Of a stretch of 64,000 nt of DNA, positions 17,188-26,426 are shown in pieces. The translations under genes were made by a program, and so were the position numbers. This DNA is from Puia sp963703355 (GTDB lineage Bacteria > Bacteroidota > Bacteroidia > Chitinophagales > Chitinophagaceae): positions 1,116,001-1,180,000 of the forward strand of contig OY969813.1 of the NCBI GenBank assembly GCA_963703355.1. Reading direction: 5' to 3'. Position 1 is the stretch's first letter. Each line of letters begins with the position of its first letter. The notes under the pieces are model-generated. The model saw only the letters and a list, made by a program, of their open reading frames with translations, was not told the origin of the DNA and made no database searches.

Positions 17188-17907
17188 TTAAAATTGCTGA
17201 AATAAACTTTCCATCCAGTTGCCGGGCATTTCATCGAGGTATTCTTTTAACTTTTCATTCCAGGCTGCCGATATCTGTTGAAGATCTTTCTGCTCATACC
17301 TTTTTTCCCTTATATGAAAACTATCCTTCCGGTAACCTACAACGTCGATGGGAAAGTCAACATCATTGGAACTTATCCTCACTGAATCGAATGACAAATA
17401 ACCTGCTTTTAATGCCTGCTGCATCGTACTCGACGGATTGATGATCCTGTTTAATATCGCTTTGCCCTGTCCTGAATTTCCGATAATCGCAAATGGGCTT
17501 CCTTCATCCAGTTCAACCCAATTGCCTTCTGTATATAATAGAAATAATTTGTGTTCTTCATCCTCTTTTAACTGTCCGCCGACAATGGCATTTAAATCAA
17601 ATTTATATCCGGCGTTAATTAGGGACTGCCGGTCTTCAACAGCAACCCGTTTTATCTGTTCTCCAAAGGCATTCACTGCCTTATACATTTTGTTGTATTG
17701 GATACCCTGCTGAATCAGTTCCTGAAAATAGTGTACTGCCTTGTCCCTGATAGACCTTAAACCGCTGGTCATGATAAAAATGCTGGCTTTATCGTGTTGC
17801 AGAACCAGCACTTTTTTCTTTACCGTAGTTGTAGTCCCGGCATTTATACGGGTATCGGCGATTCCTATTAATCCTTCTTTTAATTTAATTCCCAAACAAT
17901 AGGTCAT
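17188..17907 (-). CDS. Anbu, proteasome-like (HslV-related) peptidase
   Basis: About 239 residues. I place the start at ATG 17907, giving MTYCLGIKLKEGLIGIADTR, because Anbu proteins need Thr directly after Met as the N-terminal nucleophile; the longer frame (from 17922) would add five residues before it. Further features: DTRINAG, a Ser/Thr-rich beta sandwich and FAIIGNSGQGK. Anbu is an ancestral self-assembling beta-type particle, usually in an operon with transglutaminase, alpha-E (DUF403) and a circularly permuted ATP-grasp gene. Here only the transglutaminase is present. Confidence 0.88.
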   Translation of the reverse strand: MTYCLGIKLKEGLIGIADTRINAGTTTTVKKKVLVLQHDKASIFIMTSGLRSIRDKAVHYFQELIQQGIQYNKMYKAVNAFGEQIKRVAVEDRQSLINAGYKFDLNAIVGGQLKEDEEHKLFLLYTEGNWVELDEGSPFAIIGNSGQGKAILNRIINPSSTMQQALKAGYLSFDSVRISSNDVDFPIDVVGYRKDSFHIREKRYEQKDLQQISAAWNEKLKEYLDEMPGNWMESLFQQF

Positions 17908-18149
17908 AGTGCATTTTATCAAATTTCCATAAAAGCAGTTGAAAGCCAGATTTTACTTTCCGTTTATTCCTGGGTCATAGGATATTGTATATTCAAAACT
18001 ATTGCCAGGTCTGATCGCTAGAGTAAATACTTACCCAGATAGCCCAGGCCTGGATCGTTAAGAATTGATTAACCAACCTTAACGTGTTTCCGACAACAGA
18101 GTCCGCTGATAGGCGTTATCTTTTGGCTGGGCGTGTTAAAAACCGATTC

Positions 18150-20054
18150 ATGAAATCATTTAAAACCGGGAGTCTGCTTTTTATCGCAGTTTATTGTCTG
18201 CAGATCATTCTGTCTTCCTATTTACACCGTCCAGACGCTCCCTACAAAAAAATAAAATTTCCCTACAAAGCAGCAGGCCTCACCAAGGAGGCAGCAGCCG
18301 CACACCTGCTCAGTCGCTTCACATTCGGTGCCGAACCCGGACAAATAGATGCCGTAGTTAGAGAAGGTCTGGAAAAGTGGTTTGAAGAACAACTCACAGC
18401 GTCATTTGCCGACGATTCATTGCATGCGGCACTTGCACCCTACGATGCACTTACTTTGAGCAATGCCCAAATTGTTGACATCTATCCAAGAGGAGGCCGC
18501 GAAGTGCGCATGGCCGTTAAAGACGGAGTGATCAATAAAGATTCTGTGGACAGACAAACAGATAAAAAAGCCTATAAAGCCGTACTGGATGCATACATGA
18601 AGGAAAAAGGCATGAAGCCGCAGCAAGACTTATATAAACAATTTATCAGCCAGAAAATTCTTCGCGCAGCGTACAGTGAAAATCAGTTGCAGGAAGTGAT
18701 GACGAGTTTCTGGTTCAATCATTTCAATGTTGCGCTGGTAAAAAATGATTGTGCGGTTTTCATTCCGGATTATGAGCGCGATGTGATTCGCCCGCGTGCG
18801 TTGGGAAATTTTGAAGACCTGCTGGTGAGTACTGCCAAATCGCCCGCGATGCTTTATTACCTCGACAATTTCAGCAGTTCGGTTGCAGTGAATAGTCCGG
18901 CGGGTAATACTATGATGAGCAATACGGCGATGGGTGACAGCACCAAAAAAATTCAGAAACCCAAACAGCTACAGGGCCTCAATGAAAATTATGCGCGTGA
19001 AGTAATGGAACTGCACACGTTGGGTGTTGATGGGGGTTATTCTCAGTCAGACGTGACACAGGCTGCCAAAGTGCTGACGGGTTGGACTGTTTATCCCATG
19101 GGTCATTTCGACAATTTAGAAAACGAAAGAAAAAAAATAACAGCAGACTCCACGAAGAATCCGGGATGGGTACATGAAGGTGATTTTCTTTTTAATCCAA
19201 ACCGCCACGATAAATCACGAAAAGTGGTGCTGGGCCGAATATTCCCTGCTGGTGGTGGTTATGAGGAAGGGCTCTTACTATTTAATTTACTGGCGCATCG
19301 TCCTGCGACTGCAAAATTTATTTGTCGCGAAATCGCGGTACGATTTGTGAGTGACACGCCTGCCGTAAGTCTGGTGGACCGGATGACCAATACATTTCTT
19401 GAAAAAAACGGTGATATCAAATCTGTTTTGATTACTATGGTCACTTCGCCGGAATTCTGGGCGCCTGCTGCGATACAGGAAAAAATAAAATCGCCTTTCG
19501 AGCTCGCCATCAGTTCCGTAAGAAGTCTGGATGTTCGTATTGAAGATCCCAATCAGCTTAATAACTGGATTGGCCGCATGGGAGAAAAAATATACAACTA
19601 CCAGGCGCCCACGGGATTTCCCGACAGGGGGCAATATTGGATCAATACCGGATCGTTGCTAAATCGCATGAACTTTGGGCTGGCATTCGCCGGCGGACGG
19701 ATTCAGGGTATAACACTTGATTTGCTGTCGCTGAACAATCATCATGAACCCGAGAGTGCTGTCGCGGCATTAAGTATTTACGGAAAAATTCTGGTGCCCC
19801 TTGGTGACTCATCGCAGATGCAAAAAAGACTGAGTCCCTTATTAAACGATCCTGCATTGGCACAAAAAGTTTCGACAGCCGCGGCGGGAAATGCCGCACA
19901 GGTGGCATCAAACATCGCTCCGGCAGTATCGAACGCCGACAGTCTCCGGCAATTGAGTGCCGCATTGGCGATGCAAAGATCAAAACAAAATAATATTATG
20001 TTGTCGCAGGTGGTCGGTGTGCTGATCGGCTCGCCGGAATTTCAACGAAGGTAA
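18150..20054 (+). CDS. DUF1800 domain-containing protein
   Basis: About 634 residues from ATG 18150; the frame is open upstream to 18084, but the internal start gives a convincing signal-type helix (TGSLLFIAVYCLQIILSSY). DUF1800 features: HLLSRFTFGAEPGQ, MTSFWFNHFNV, NYAREVMELHTLGVDGGYSQSDV and PNRHDKSRKVVLG. Proteins of this kind occur widely in Bacteroidota and Planctomycetes beside DUF1501 proteins; biochemical function is unknown. It is followed after 17 bases by that partner. Confidence 0.9.
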   Translation: MKSFKTGSLLFIAVYCLQIILSSYLHRPDAPYKKIKFPYKAAGLTKEAAAAHLLSRFTFGAEPGQIDAVVREGLEKWFEEQLTASFADDSLHAALAPYDALTLSNAQIVDIYPRGGREVRMAVKDGVINKDSVDRQTDKKAYKAVLDAYMKEKGMKPQQDLYKQFISQKILRAAYSENQLQEVMTSFWFNHFNVALVKNDCAVFIPDYERDVIRPRALGNFEDLLVSTAKSPAMLYYLDNFSSSVAVNSPAGNTMMSNTAMGDSTKKIQKPKQLQGLNENYAREVMELHTLGVDGGYSQSDVTQAAKVLTGWTVYPMGHFDNLENERKKITADSTKNPGWVHEGDFLFNPNRHDKSRKVVLGRIFPAGGGYEEGLLLFNLLAHRPATAKFICREIAVRFVSDTPAVSLVDRMTNTFLEKNGDIKSVLITMVTSPEFWAPAAIQEKIKSPFELAISSVRSLDVRIEDPNQLNNWIGRMGEKIYNYQAPTGFPDRGQYWINTGSLLNRMNFGLAFAGGRIQGITLDLLSLNNHHEPESAVAALSIYGKILVPLGDSSQMQKRLSPLLNDPALAQKVSTAAAGNAAQVASNIAPAVSNADSLRQLSAALAMQRSKQNNIMLSQVVGVLIGSPEFQRR

Positions 20055-20071
20055 TTGTAAAAAAAAAATTT

Positions 20072-21349
20072 ATGCTGTCAAGAAGAGGTTTTATAAAAGG
20101 CGGGGGTCTGGCTTTGATCGGTGTGGGGCTTGTTGGAGGAATTCCTGCATTTGCCATGGAAACGGCGTTGAGCGGGAAAAAACAATTCGCTTATAAAAAA
20201 GCAAAAACGCTGGTCTGCATTTTTCAACGTGGCGCGATGGACGGACTCATGGCCATCACACCTTTTACGGATGTGAATCTGCAGACAGCGAGGCCGAATT
20301 TGTTTATGTCGGCCGCCGCCAATTCTCCCAATGGAAATGTTCCGCTCATCGATCTGGATGGAAAATTTGGCATGCATCCTATGCTGAAAAGTTTCGAACC
20401 CTTCTACCGCAGCGGACAACTAGCCATAGTACACGGCATTGGGTCGCCGAATAACACACGTTCTCATTTCGACGCACAGGATTACATGGAATCAGGTACA
20501 CCTTTCAACAAAGGCACCGCGAGCGGATGGCTCAACCGTGCAGCAGGACTGCTGCCCCACGATCATGTTTCACCCTTTCAGGCTGTGAGTCTGACTTCGG
20601 CGTTACCACGATCTTTTTATGGTGACACACCCTGTATTGCGATTGCCAATCTTCAGGACTTTACGCTACAGCTCAGAGGCAATCCGATGAGCGTGCATTC
20701 TGCCTCTACCAGTTTTGAAGATCTGTATGATCAGACTACTCCTGGTCTTTTGCAACAAACGGGAAAAGAAAGTTTCGACGCTCTGAAAATGCTTAAACAA
20801 ACCGATATCAAAAATTATCAACCTGCTGGCGGCGCAGTATATCCGAATACGGCACTTGGCAACTCTTTAAAACAAATCGCTCAGCTGATCAAAATGAGTC
20901 TGGGACTGGAAGTTGCGTTTGCTGAACACGGGGGTTGGGATACGCATTACAATCAGGGGACGTCGACGGGCATATTTGGCAATAATGCAGCCGATCTGAG
21001 TAACAGCATTACAGCTTTCTGGACCGATCTGGGCACCTATCAGGACGATGTAACGGTAATGACGATGACGGAATTTGGACGCACGGTACACCAGAATGGC
21101 ACGGGTGGAACGGATCATGGCAGGGCTTCCTGCAATTTCATTTTGGGCAATCAGGTGAGAGGAGGAAAAGTGCATGGGGACATGCAGACACTGACCATCG
21201 AAAATCTGGAAGACGGAAGAGATCTACCTGTAACTACTGATTTCAGAACAGTATTCAGCGAAGTTGCCGATATACACCTGGGCATTCATGATGACCGGAT
21301 ACTTTTTCCAGATTGGACGGGAAAATCTATAGGAATCATGAAAAGCTGA
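20072..21349 (+). CDS. DUF1501 domain-containing exported protein
   Basis: 425 residues with a Tat-type signal (SRRGFIKGGGLALIGVG...AFA). The fold is alkaline-phosphatase/sulfatase-like, with GAMDGLM, HGGWDTH, MTMTEFGRTV and GTDHGRA. It is the standard partner of the preceding DUF1800 gene; the pair probably acts in the periplasm on an unknown substrate. Confidence 0.92.
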   Translation: MLSRRGFIKGGGLALIGVGLVGGIPAFAMETALSGKKQFAYKKAKTLVCIFQRGAMDGLMAITPFTDVNLQTARPNLFMSAAANSPNGNVPLIDLDGKFGMHPMLKSFEPFYRSGQLAIVHGIGSPNNTRSHFDAQDYMESGTPFNKGTASGWLNRAAGLLPHDHVSPFQAVSLTSALPRSFYGDTPCIAIANLQDFTLQLRGNPMSVHSASTSFEDLYDQTTPGLLQQTGKESFDALKMLKQTDIKNYQPAGGAVYPNTALGNSLKQIAQLIKMSLGLEVAFAEHGGWDTHYNQGTSTGIFGNNAADLSNSITAFWTDLGTYQDDVTVMTMTEFGRTVHQNGTGGTDHGRASCNFILGNQVRGGKVHGDMQTLTIENLEDGRDLPVTTDFRTVFSEVADIHLGIHDDRILFPDWTGKSIGIMKS

Positions 21350-21438
21350 TTGGCGCGTTTCTGCCGGAATCAAGATTCATTGAATACTATTCCGCAGACC
21401 CGAAGGGATCTGAAATCAACTAAGTTCATTATAATAGG

Positions 21439-21672
21439 TCAAATCTGGTAAGGCCTCGATGACGGCTCTACGGCACGGGCGTATTCGCCGACGATCTTTG
21501 CCTTCGATTCTTTGAATATGGTGCCAGGGGTTTTCATTTCCCTGAATTCTATACCCGGTTTATCGAACCTGGCATAGAACGCGGCATATTCATCCTGATC
21601 CTTTACCCATTTTAAACGAACTCCTGATTCGCTGATAGCTGCTAACACTACTGGATATAATCTTTCACTCAT
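21439..21672 (-). CDS. Small hypothetical protein
   Basis: 77 residues (MSERLYPVVLAAISESG...RPYQI), soluble, no recognised family. The start codon lies in a small inverted repeat (TTTCACT/AGTGAAA, around 21662-21681), and a strong terminator sits just upstream of it. Confidence 0.5.
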   Translation of the reverse strand: MSERLYPVVLAAISESGVRLKWVKDQDEYAAFYARFDKPGIEFREMKTPGTIFKESKAKIVGEYARAVEPSSRPYQI

Positions 21673-21702
21673 AAAAGTGAAATTAGATAGATATTCTATT
21701 TC

Positions 21703-21730
21703 AAAAAAGGGTGAAATAACCCTTTTTTAT
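21703..21730. terminator. Bidirectional intrinsic terminator
   Basis: Perfect 10-bp stem AAAAAAGGGT / ACCCTTTTTT with loop GAAATA, T-tracts on both strands. It can end leftward transcription from the SRPBCC gene (22077-22604) or rightward read-through from DUF1800/DUF1501. Confidence 0.8.
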
Positions 21731-21865
21731 CGTTTAAAATGTTGTATGAATTGATCTTGTGGCAGTTGATATTGAATGTAAATCCCGGAGCAATGTAGCG
21801 GTGTTGCCACCAAGACAATTATATACTTCACTTTTATTGATAACCTAAACCTGTATATTTAAAAA

Positions 21866-22069
21866 GTGAAAACATTACTTCGCATCGTAACAGGGATATT
21901 ATTCACGGCGGCCATTGGCATTATTATTTTCGGTATTTACAATTTATTTCAAACGAAATGGCCACAGGAGAAGACTAACCTACCGCATGGGCCCAACGCG
22001 GGAATTCTTTATATTCTGTTGGGTGTGGGCTTGCTCACACTATCGCTGATTCGCAGGTTCAAAAAATAG
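21866..22069 (+). CDS. Small two-helix membrane protein
   Basis: 67 residues from a GTG start, with two predicted membrane helices (residues ~5-27 and ~45-61) joined by a short loop (KWPQEKTNLPHGPN). Unknown function. Its stop lies 7 bases from the convergent SRPBCC gene. Confidence 0.6.
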   Translation: MKTLLRIVTGILFTAAIGIIIFGIYNLFQTKWPQEKTNLPHGPNAGILYILLGVGLLTLSLIRRFKK

Positions 22070-22076
22070 TCTTTTT

Positions 22077-22604
22077 TCACTGCACGATTAGCGGTTCACG
22101 TGAAATACTTTTTCTGCATTCAATGTAACAGGCCTCACCTTCCCATACACCGAACAAATCTTCAATTTTTCTAAAACGGTATTCGAATATCTTTCTCAAT
22201 TGATTTTCAACAAACAGGCTGTTCGCTATATTTCCCAAAAAACCAAATGAATTTCGATAGTGTATGATATCTGTCATTTCCACGCCACCTTCGATACTCC
22301 TGAAATGATGCTGATGATGCCATAACTGATAGGGACCAAATCGCTGTTCGTCAATAAAATATAGCTGCGGCTGAACGTGGGTAATTTCTGTCATCCAGTA
22401 CAAAGGAATTCCTAACACCGGTTTCACTATATATTCGATGATTTGCCCTGGATACATATTCATATGGCCCTGGGAAGATAACATCCTGAAACCCAGATTA
22501 CGGGGTGTGATGTCCTGGAGCTTTGTAGCATCTGAAAAAAAAGACCATAGCTTGTCAAGACCTGCAGGAATCTTCTGAACCGTTTTTAAGGAATAAGTCG
22601 CCAT
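22077..22604 (-). CDS. SRPBCC (START-like) ligand-binding protein next to crt cluster
   Basis: 175 residues with the SRPBCC pattern of the cell-division-inhibitor-like group (IPAGLDKLWSFFSDATKLQDITP, GFRM, MTEIT, FGPYQLWHHQHHF, MTDIIHYRN). It is divergent from the CarH-like gene with 95 bases between the starts, and their promoters overlap. Such proteins are often found with carotenoid and light-response genes in Bacteroidota; ligand unknown. Confidence 0.82.
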   Translation of the reverse strand: MATYSLKTVQKIPAGLDKLWSFFSDATKLQDITPRNLGFRMLSSQGHMNMYPGQIIEYIVKPVLGIPLYWMTEITHVQPQLYFIDEQRFGPYQLWHHQHHFRSIEGGVEMTDIIHYRNSFGFLGNIANSLFVENQLRKIFEYRFRKIEDLFGVWEGEACYIECRKSISREPLIVQ

Positions 22605-22654
22605 ATCACGTGGGTCTTTTATTTAAAAAGTTACCATTCAATGAAATTAAGCTC

Positions 22655-22662
22655 TACATTTG
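22655..22662 (+). promoter_or_regulatory. -7 box of the CarH-like/crt operon
   Basis: TACATTTG matches the Bacteroidota -7 consensus TAnnTTTG. Expected start near 22669, about 30 bases before the regulator's ATG. No clear TTTG -33 element is seen, which is common for activator-dependent or repressed promoters. Confidence 0.5.
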
Positions 22663-22680
22663 TGTTTAACTTTTTCGATA

Positions 22681-22688
22681 CAAATATA
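22681..22688 (-). promoter_or_regulatory. -7 box of the SRPBCC gene, facing the crt promoter
   Basis: CAAATATA reads TATATTTG on the reverse strand, a perfect -7 box. Its expected start (~22675) lies to the right of the crt operon start (~22669), so the two promoters overlap face to face. ACATTTGT and ACAAATAT also form a near-palindrome across the region that could be an operator. Confidence 0.5.
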
Positions 22689-22699
22689 AACAAGAATTC

Positions 22700-23590
22700 A
22701 TGAATTCGTTTTCTATTTCGGAGTTGGCACAGTATTCCGGTATAAAACCCCATACGATACGCATATGGGAAAAGCGCTATCATGCCCTTCGGCCGAATCG
22801 ATCGGCGGGAAACACACGTCACTATGATTCTCTGCAGTTGAAAAGATTATTAAGCATTTCGGGGCTGCTCGAGGCAGATTACAAAATATCCGAATTGTGT
22901 GCCATGTCTGATGAAAAGTTGAAATCCCTTTATAGTAAAATGTTTATCAGCGATACGCCTGTGCCTGTCGAATATTTTGTATCGCAATTGATCGCTGCAG
23001 CATTAACCTTTGATGAACATCAATTTGAGCATACTTTTTCACATTGTTTACTCAGGTATGGTCTGAAAGACACTTATCTGCTGGTGCTCTACCCCATGTT
23101 GACCCGCTTGGGTCTGATGTGGATGAATGATTCGATTGCCACAGCTAACGAGCACTTCATCAGCAATCTCATCCGCCAGAAATTGTATACTGCCATTGAC
23201 TCCCTTCCTCCGTCCAAATACGGCAGTCCGACCTGGATTTTGTTTTTACCGGAAAATGAATTCCACGAAATAGGCTTATTACTGGCAAGCTATCTTATAC
23301 GCCTGTCGGGTCAACGGGTTGTCTACCTTGGAGGCAATATCCCGGAGTCCTCATTAAAGGATGCGATCAACGATATTAAACCAGCAAATATGTTGACGTT
23401 TTTTGTGCATCATGATGTGGTTGGAAATATGAAGAAATATTTGGACCGGCTATGCGATATGTTGAAAGGCGCCAACCTGTACGTAGCCACAAAATTGAAT
23501 TTGCCGATGCCGTCAAAATCCAATAAAAAAATACATTTCTTAAGATCCGCCAAAGAGCTTGATCAATTACTGACTGAAAAGATTGTTTAA
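22700..23590 (+). CDS. MerR-type regulator with B12-binding domain (CarH/LitR-like)
   Basis: 296 residues. N-terminal MerR helix-turn-helix (SISELAQYSGIKPHTIRIWEKRY, 5-27). A four-helix B12-cap domain has the diagnostic W-x9-EH signature at Trp141, Glu151, His152. A Rossmann-like cobalamin-binding domain has FHEIG with candidate lower ligand His189 and GQRVVYLGGNIP (204-215). In CarH, adenosylcobalamin holds a tetrameric repressor and light breaks it. Position 186 is Asn where many homologs have Glu of the ExxHxxG motif. It heads the crt operon (29 bases to crtI), which fits light control of carotenoids. Confidence 0.9.
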   Translation: MNSFSISELAQYSGIKPHTIRIWEKRYHALRPNRSAGNTRHYDSLQLKRLLSISGLLEADYKISELCAMSDEKLKSLYSKMFISDTPVPVEYFVSQLIAAALTFDEHQFEHTFSHCLLRYGLKDTYLLVLYPMLTRLGLMWMNDSIATANEHFISNLIRQKLYTAIDSLPPSKYGSPTWILFLPENEFHEIGLLLASYLIRLSGQRVVYLGGNIPESSLKDAINDIKPANMLTFFVHHDVVGNMKKYLDRLCDMLKGANLYVATKLNLPMPSKSNKKIHFLRSAKELDQLLTEKIV

Positions 23591-23619
23591 TTTTATTACT
23601 TTTTTGATAAACAAACCAC

Positions 23620-25116
23620 ATGTCGAAGATTGCGGTTATAGGGGCCGGGTTTTCCGGATTGAGCGGAGCTTCTTATCTGGCTGCTGCGGGGCATGAAGTG
23701 CATGTTTTTGAAAAAAATGCATCGGCCGGCGGGAGGGCCAGGCAGTTGATCACTGAGAATGGGTATGTATTTGACATGGGACCAAGCTGGTATTGGATGC
23801 CGGATGTATTTGAAAGATTTTTTAATGATTTCGGCTACACCGTTTCCGATTTCTATGAGCTGCGTTTGTTGGACCCCGCCTTTACCCTTCTTTTTGAAAA
23901 AAAGAAAGCGCTGGATATTCCGGCTAGTTATGGAGAACTGCGTTTGCTTTTTGAATCCATCGAAGCGGGTGCTGCCCTGAAGCTGGATCAATTTATGGAA
24001 GAAGCGTCGCACAAATATGAAATCGGCATGAAAGATTTTGCTTACATGCCCGGACTTTCGTTAATGGAATTTGCTGACGTCAGACTTATTCAACGCGCAC
24101 TGAGTCTGAATCTCTTTTCTTCACTGAGCAGTCATATCCGAAAATATTTCTCTCATCCGACACTGATCACGCTCATGGAGTTTCCGGCTCTTTTCCTGGG
24201 TGCGTTGCCAGAAAATACACCGGCCCTATATAGTTTGATGAACTACGCCGGTTTAAAATTGGGAACATGGTACCCAAAAGGAGGTTTCGGCGCGGTCATA
24301 TGCTCGATGAAAGATCTGGCTTCACGAAATGGCGTAACATTTCATTTTAATTCTCCTGTAGAAAAAATAATTACAACCGGCAATAAGGCCACAGGACTAA
24401 ATGCAGGTGGTATTTTCTGGCCTTTTGACGGTGTGCTGGCAACCGCCGACTACCAATATGTCGAAAAATTCCTGCTGTCAGGTACTCAAAATAATTATAA
24501 TGATGCCTACTGGCAGAAAAAAAGCTTTGCTCCCTCCTGTCTGATTTTTTTTATTGGGCTGACCAAAAAAATAGAAAAATTAAATCATCACACGTTATTT
24601 TTCGATGAGGACCTTGCAAAACATGCTGAAGAAATCTATCAATCCCCGAAGTGGCCGTCAAAACCTTTATTTTATGTCTGTTGCCCTTCGCGTTCAGATG
24701 ATGGCGTAGCACCACCAGGTCACGAAAACCTGTTTCTACTGATGCCGATTGCTTCTGGTCTTAATGATCATGAACATCTAAGGGAAAAATATTTTACCAT
24801 CATGATGCAGCGGATTGAAGACTATGTGGGCGCAGAGGTCCGATCTTTCATAGATTTCAAAAAGAGCTATTCGGTTTCAGATTTTGTAGATGACTATCAC
24901 TCTTATAGAGGAAATGCCTACGGTCTTGCCAATACATTATTGCAAACGGCGATTCTGAAACCTAAAATAAAGAATAAAAAAATCAAGAATCTTTTTTACG
25001 CAGGGCAGTTAACTGTTCCAGGTCCCGGCGTACCCCCTTCTCTTATTTCAGGAAAAATTGCGGCGGGCCAACTGACTAAATATTTAAATGTGAAAAAGTA
25101 TGAAACTGTTATTTGA
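23620..25116 (+). CDS. crtI: Phytoene desaturase family protein
   Basis: 498 residues. FAD-binding GAGFSG motif near the N-terminus (8-13), then VFEKNASAGGRA and the family's DMGPSWYWMPDVFERFF region; the C-terminus carries NLFYAGQLTVPGPGVPPSLISGK. It makes lycopene from phytoene in the pathway to beta-carotene. It overlaps crtB by 17 bases, so translation is coupled. Confidence 0.95.
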   Translation: MSKIAVIGAGFSGLSGASYLAAAGHEVHVFEKNASAGGRARQLITENGYVFDMGPSWYWMPDVFERFFNDFGYTVSDFYELRLLDPAFTLLFEKKKALDIPASYGELRLLFESIEAGAALKLDQFMEEASHKYEIGMKDFAYMPGLSLMEFADVRLIQRALSLNLFSSLSSHIRKYFSHPTLITLMEFPALFLGALPENTPALYSLMNYAGLKLGTWYPKGGFGAVICSMKDLASRNGVTFHFNSPVEKIITTGNKATGLNAGGIFWPFDGVLATADYQYVEKFLLSGTQNNYNDAYWQKKSFAPSCLIFFIGLTKKIEKLNHHTLFFDEDLAKHAEEIYQSPKWPSKPLFYVCCPSRSDDGVAPPGHENLFLLMPIASGLNDHEHLREKYFTIMMQRIEDYVGAEVRSFIDFKKSYSVSDFVDDYHSYRGNAYGLANTLLQTAILKPKIKNKKIKNLFYAGQLTVPGPGVPPSLISGKIAAGQLTKYLNVKKYETVI

Positions 25117-25930
25117 CCAATTTTCTTCCAAAGCCAGTAAAATAATAACTGACTCCTACAGTACGAGTTTTTCTCTGGGTATACTATATCTGGACAAAAA
25201 AATAAGGGGCGATATTTATGCCATATATGGTTTTGTGCGCGTTGCGGATGAAATCGTTGACAGCTTTGAAGGTTACGATAAAAGATTGTTATTAAAAAAC
25301 TTCAAAACTGAAACCAGGGAGGCGCTGGATAAAAGGATTTCCGTAAATCCCATATTAAATTCCTTTCAAAAAACCTTTCATCATTATAATATTCAATATG
25401 AATTGATTGACCTGTTCTTTAAAAGCATGGAAATGGACCTGGACAAAATAAACTATAATGAAGTTGCTTATGAACAATATATACTGGGATCGGCAGAGGT
25501 TGTTGGGTTGATGTGTTTGCACGTTTTTACAGAAAAAGATAACAAATCGTACGAAGATTTGAAACCATTCGCTATGAAACTGGGCGCAGCTTTTCAGAAA
25601 GTTAATTTCCTAAGAGATTTAAAAGATGATTTCCATGGTCTGGGAAGAACCTATTTTCCAAATCTGAACCTGATGGAATTCACCATGCAGGCAAAAAAAC
25701 AGATAGAGCAGGATATTGAAAAGGATTTCGCGATGGCCCTTCCGGGTATTAAAAGGCTTCCCCGTTCGTCCAGAATGGGTGTTTACCTGGCCTACATCTA
25801 TTATCAGACGCTTTTTAATAAAATAAAAAGATTACCCGTACAAGGACTGATGATGAAAAGGGTTCGGATTAACAATGGAAAAAAATTGCGATTGATGATC
25901 AATACACTTTTACCAATCAAATGGGCATAA
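25100..25930 (+). CDS. crtB: Phytoene synthase
   Basis: 276 residues of the squalene/phytoene synthase family. The two Mg2+-binding aspartate motifs are present: DEIVD (50-54) and DLKDD (173-177). Condenses two geranylgeranyl diphosphates to phytoene. No crtE (GGPP synthase) is in the window. It is followed by crtZ with one base between. Confidence 0.96.
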   Translation: MKLLFDQFSSKASKIITDSYSTSFSLGILYLDKKIRGDIYAIYGFVRVADEIVDSFEGYDKRLLLKNFKTETREALDKRISVNPILNSFQKTFHHYNIQYELIDLFFKSMEMDLDKINYNEVAYEQYILGSAEVVGLMCLHVFTEKDNKSYEDLKPFAMKLGAAFQKVNFLRDLKDDFHGLGRTYFPNLNLMEFTMQAKKQIEQDIEKDFAMALPGIKRLPRSSRMGVYLAYIYYQTLFNKIKRLPVQGLMMKRVRINNGKKLRLMINTLLPIKWA

Positions 25931-25931
25931 A

Positions 25932-26426
25932 ATGGAAAATATCATGCTGAAAATCGTTATCGTATTGCTGGCTTTCTGTGGTATGGAAGGCATCGCCTGG
26001 TTGTCGCACAAATACCTGATGCATGGTCTTTTGTGGAAACTTCATAAAGATCATCACAAGAAGGAGCTGTATGGTTTTTTTGAACACAACGATTTCTTTT
26101 TTCTGATCTTCGCGATTCCCGGCATTATAGCGCTATTGTTCGGCATTCGCAATGGATACAACTTTTTGTTTTGGATCGGTATTGGAATCTGCTTTTACGG
26201 ACTTATGTATTTTCTGGTGCATGATGTATTTATTCATCAGCGCATAAAATTATTCAGGCGTACTGATACCCTATATTTGAAAGCCATTCGAAGAGCACAT
26301 AAAATGCATCATAAACATCTTGAGAAGGAAGATGGAGAATGTTTCGGCATGTTATGGGTGCCATTTAAATATTTTCAGGAAATGAAATCCGGTAAGAAAA
26401 ATGAAATTACTGTATCTGCAAGTTGA
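25932..26426 (+). CDS. crtZ: Beta-carotene hydroxylase
   Basis: 164 residues, membrane-bound non-haem di-iron hydroxylase with the complete histidine set: HKYLMH (26-31), HKDHH (38-42), HDVFIH (97-102) and HKMHH (123-127). Converts beta-carotene to zeaxanthin. Four hydrophobic helices. It overlaps the next gene by 26 bases. Confidence 0.95.
   Translation: MENIMLKIVIVLLAFCGMEGIAWLSHKYLMHGLLWKLHKDHHKKELYGFFEHNDFFFLIFAIPGIIALLFGIRNGYNFLFWIGIGICFYGLMYFLVHDVFIHQRIKLFRRTDTLYLKAIRRAHKMHHKHLEKEDGECFGMLWVPFKYFQEMKSGKKNEITVSAS

Noticed and set aside
18084..18149. Longer N-terminus for the DUF1800 gene
   Set aside because: The added residues are polar and Arg-rich ahead of the export signal; ATG 18150 fits better.
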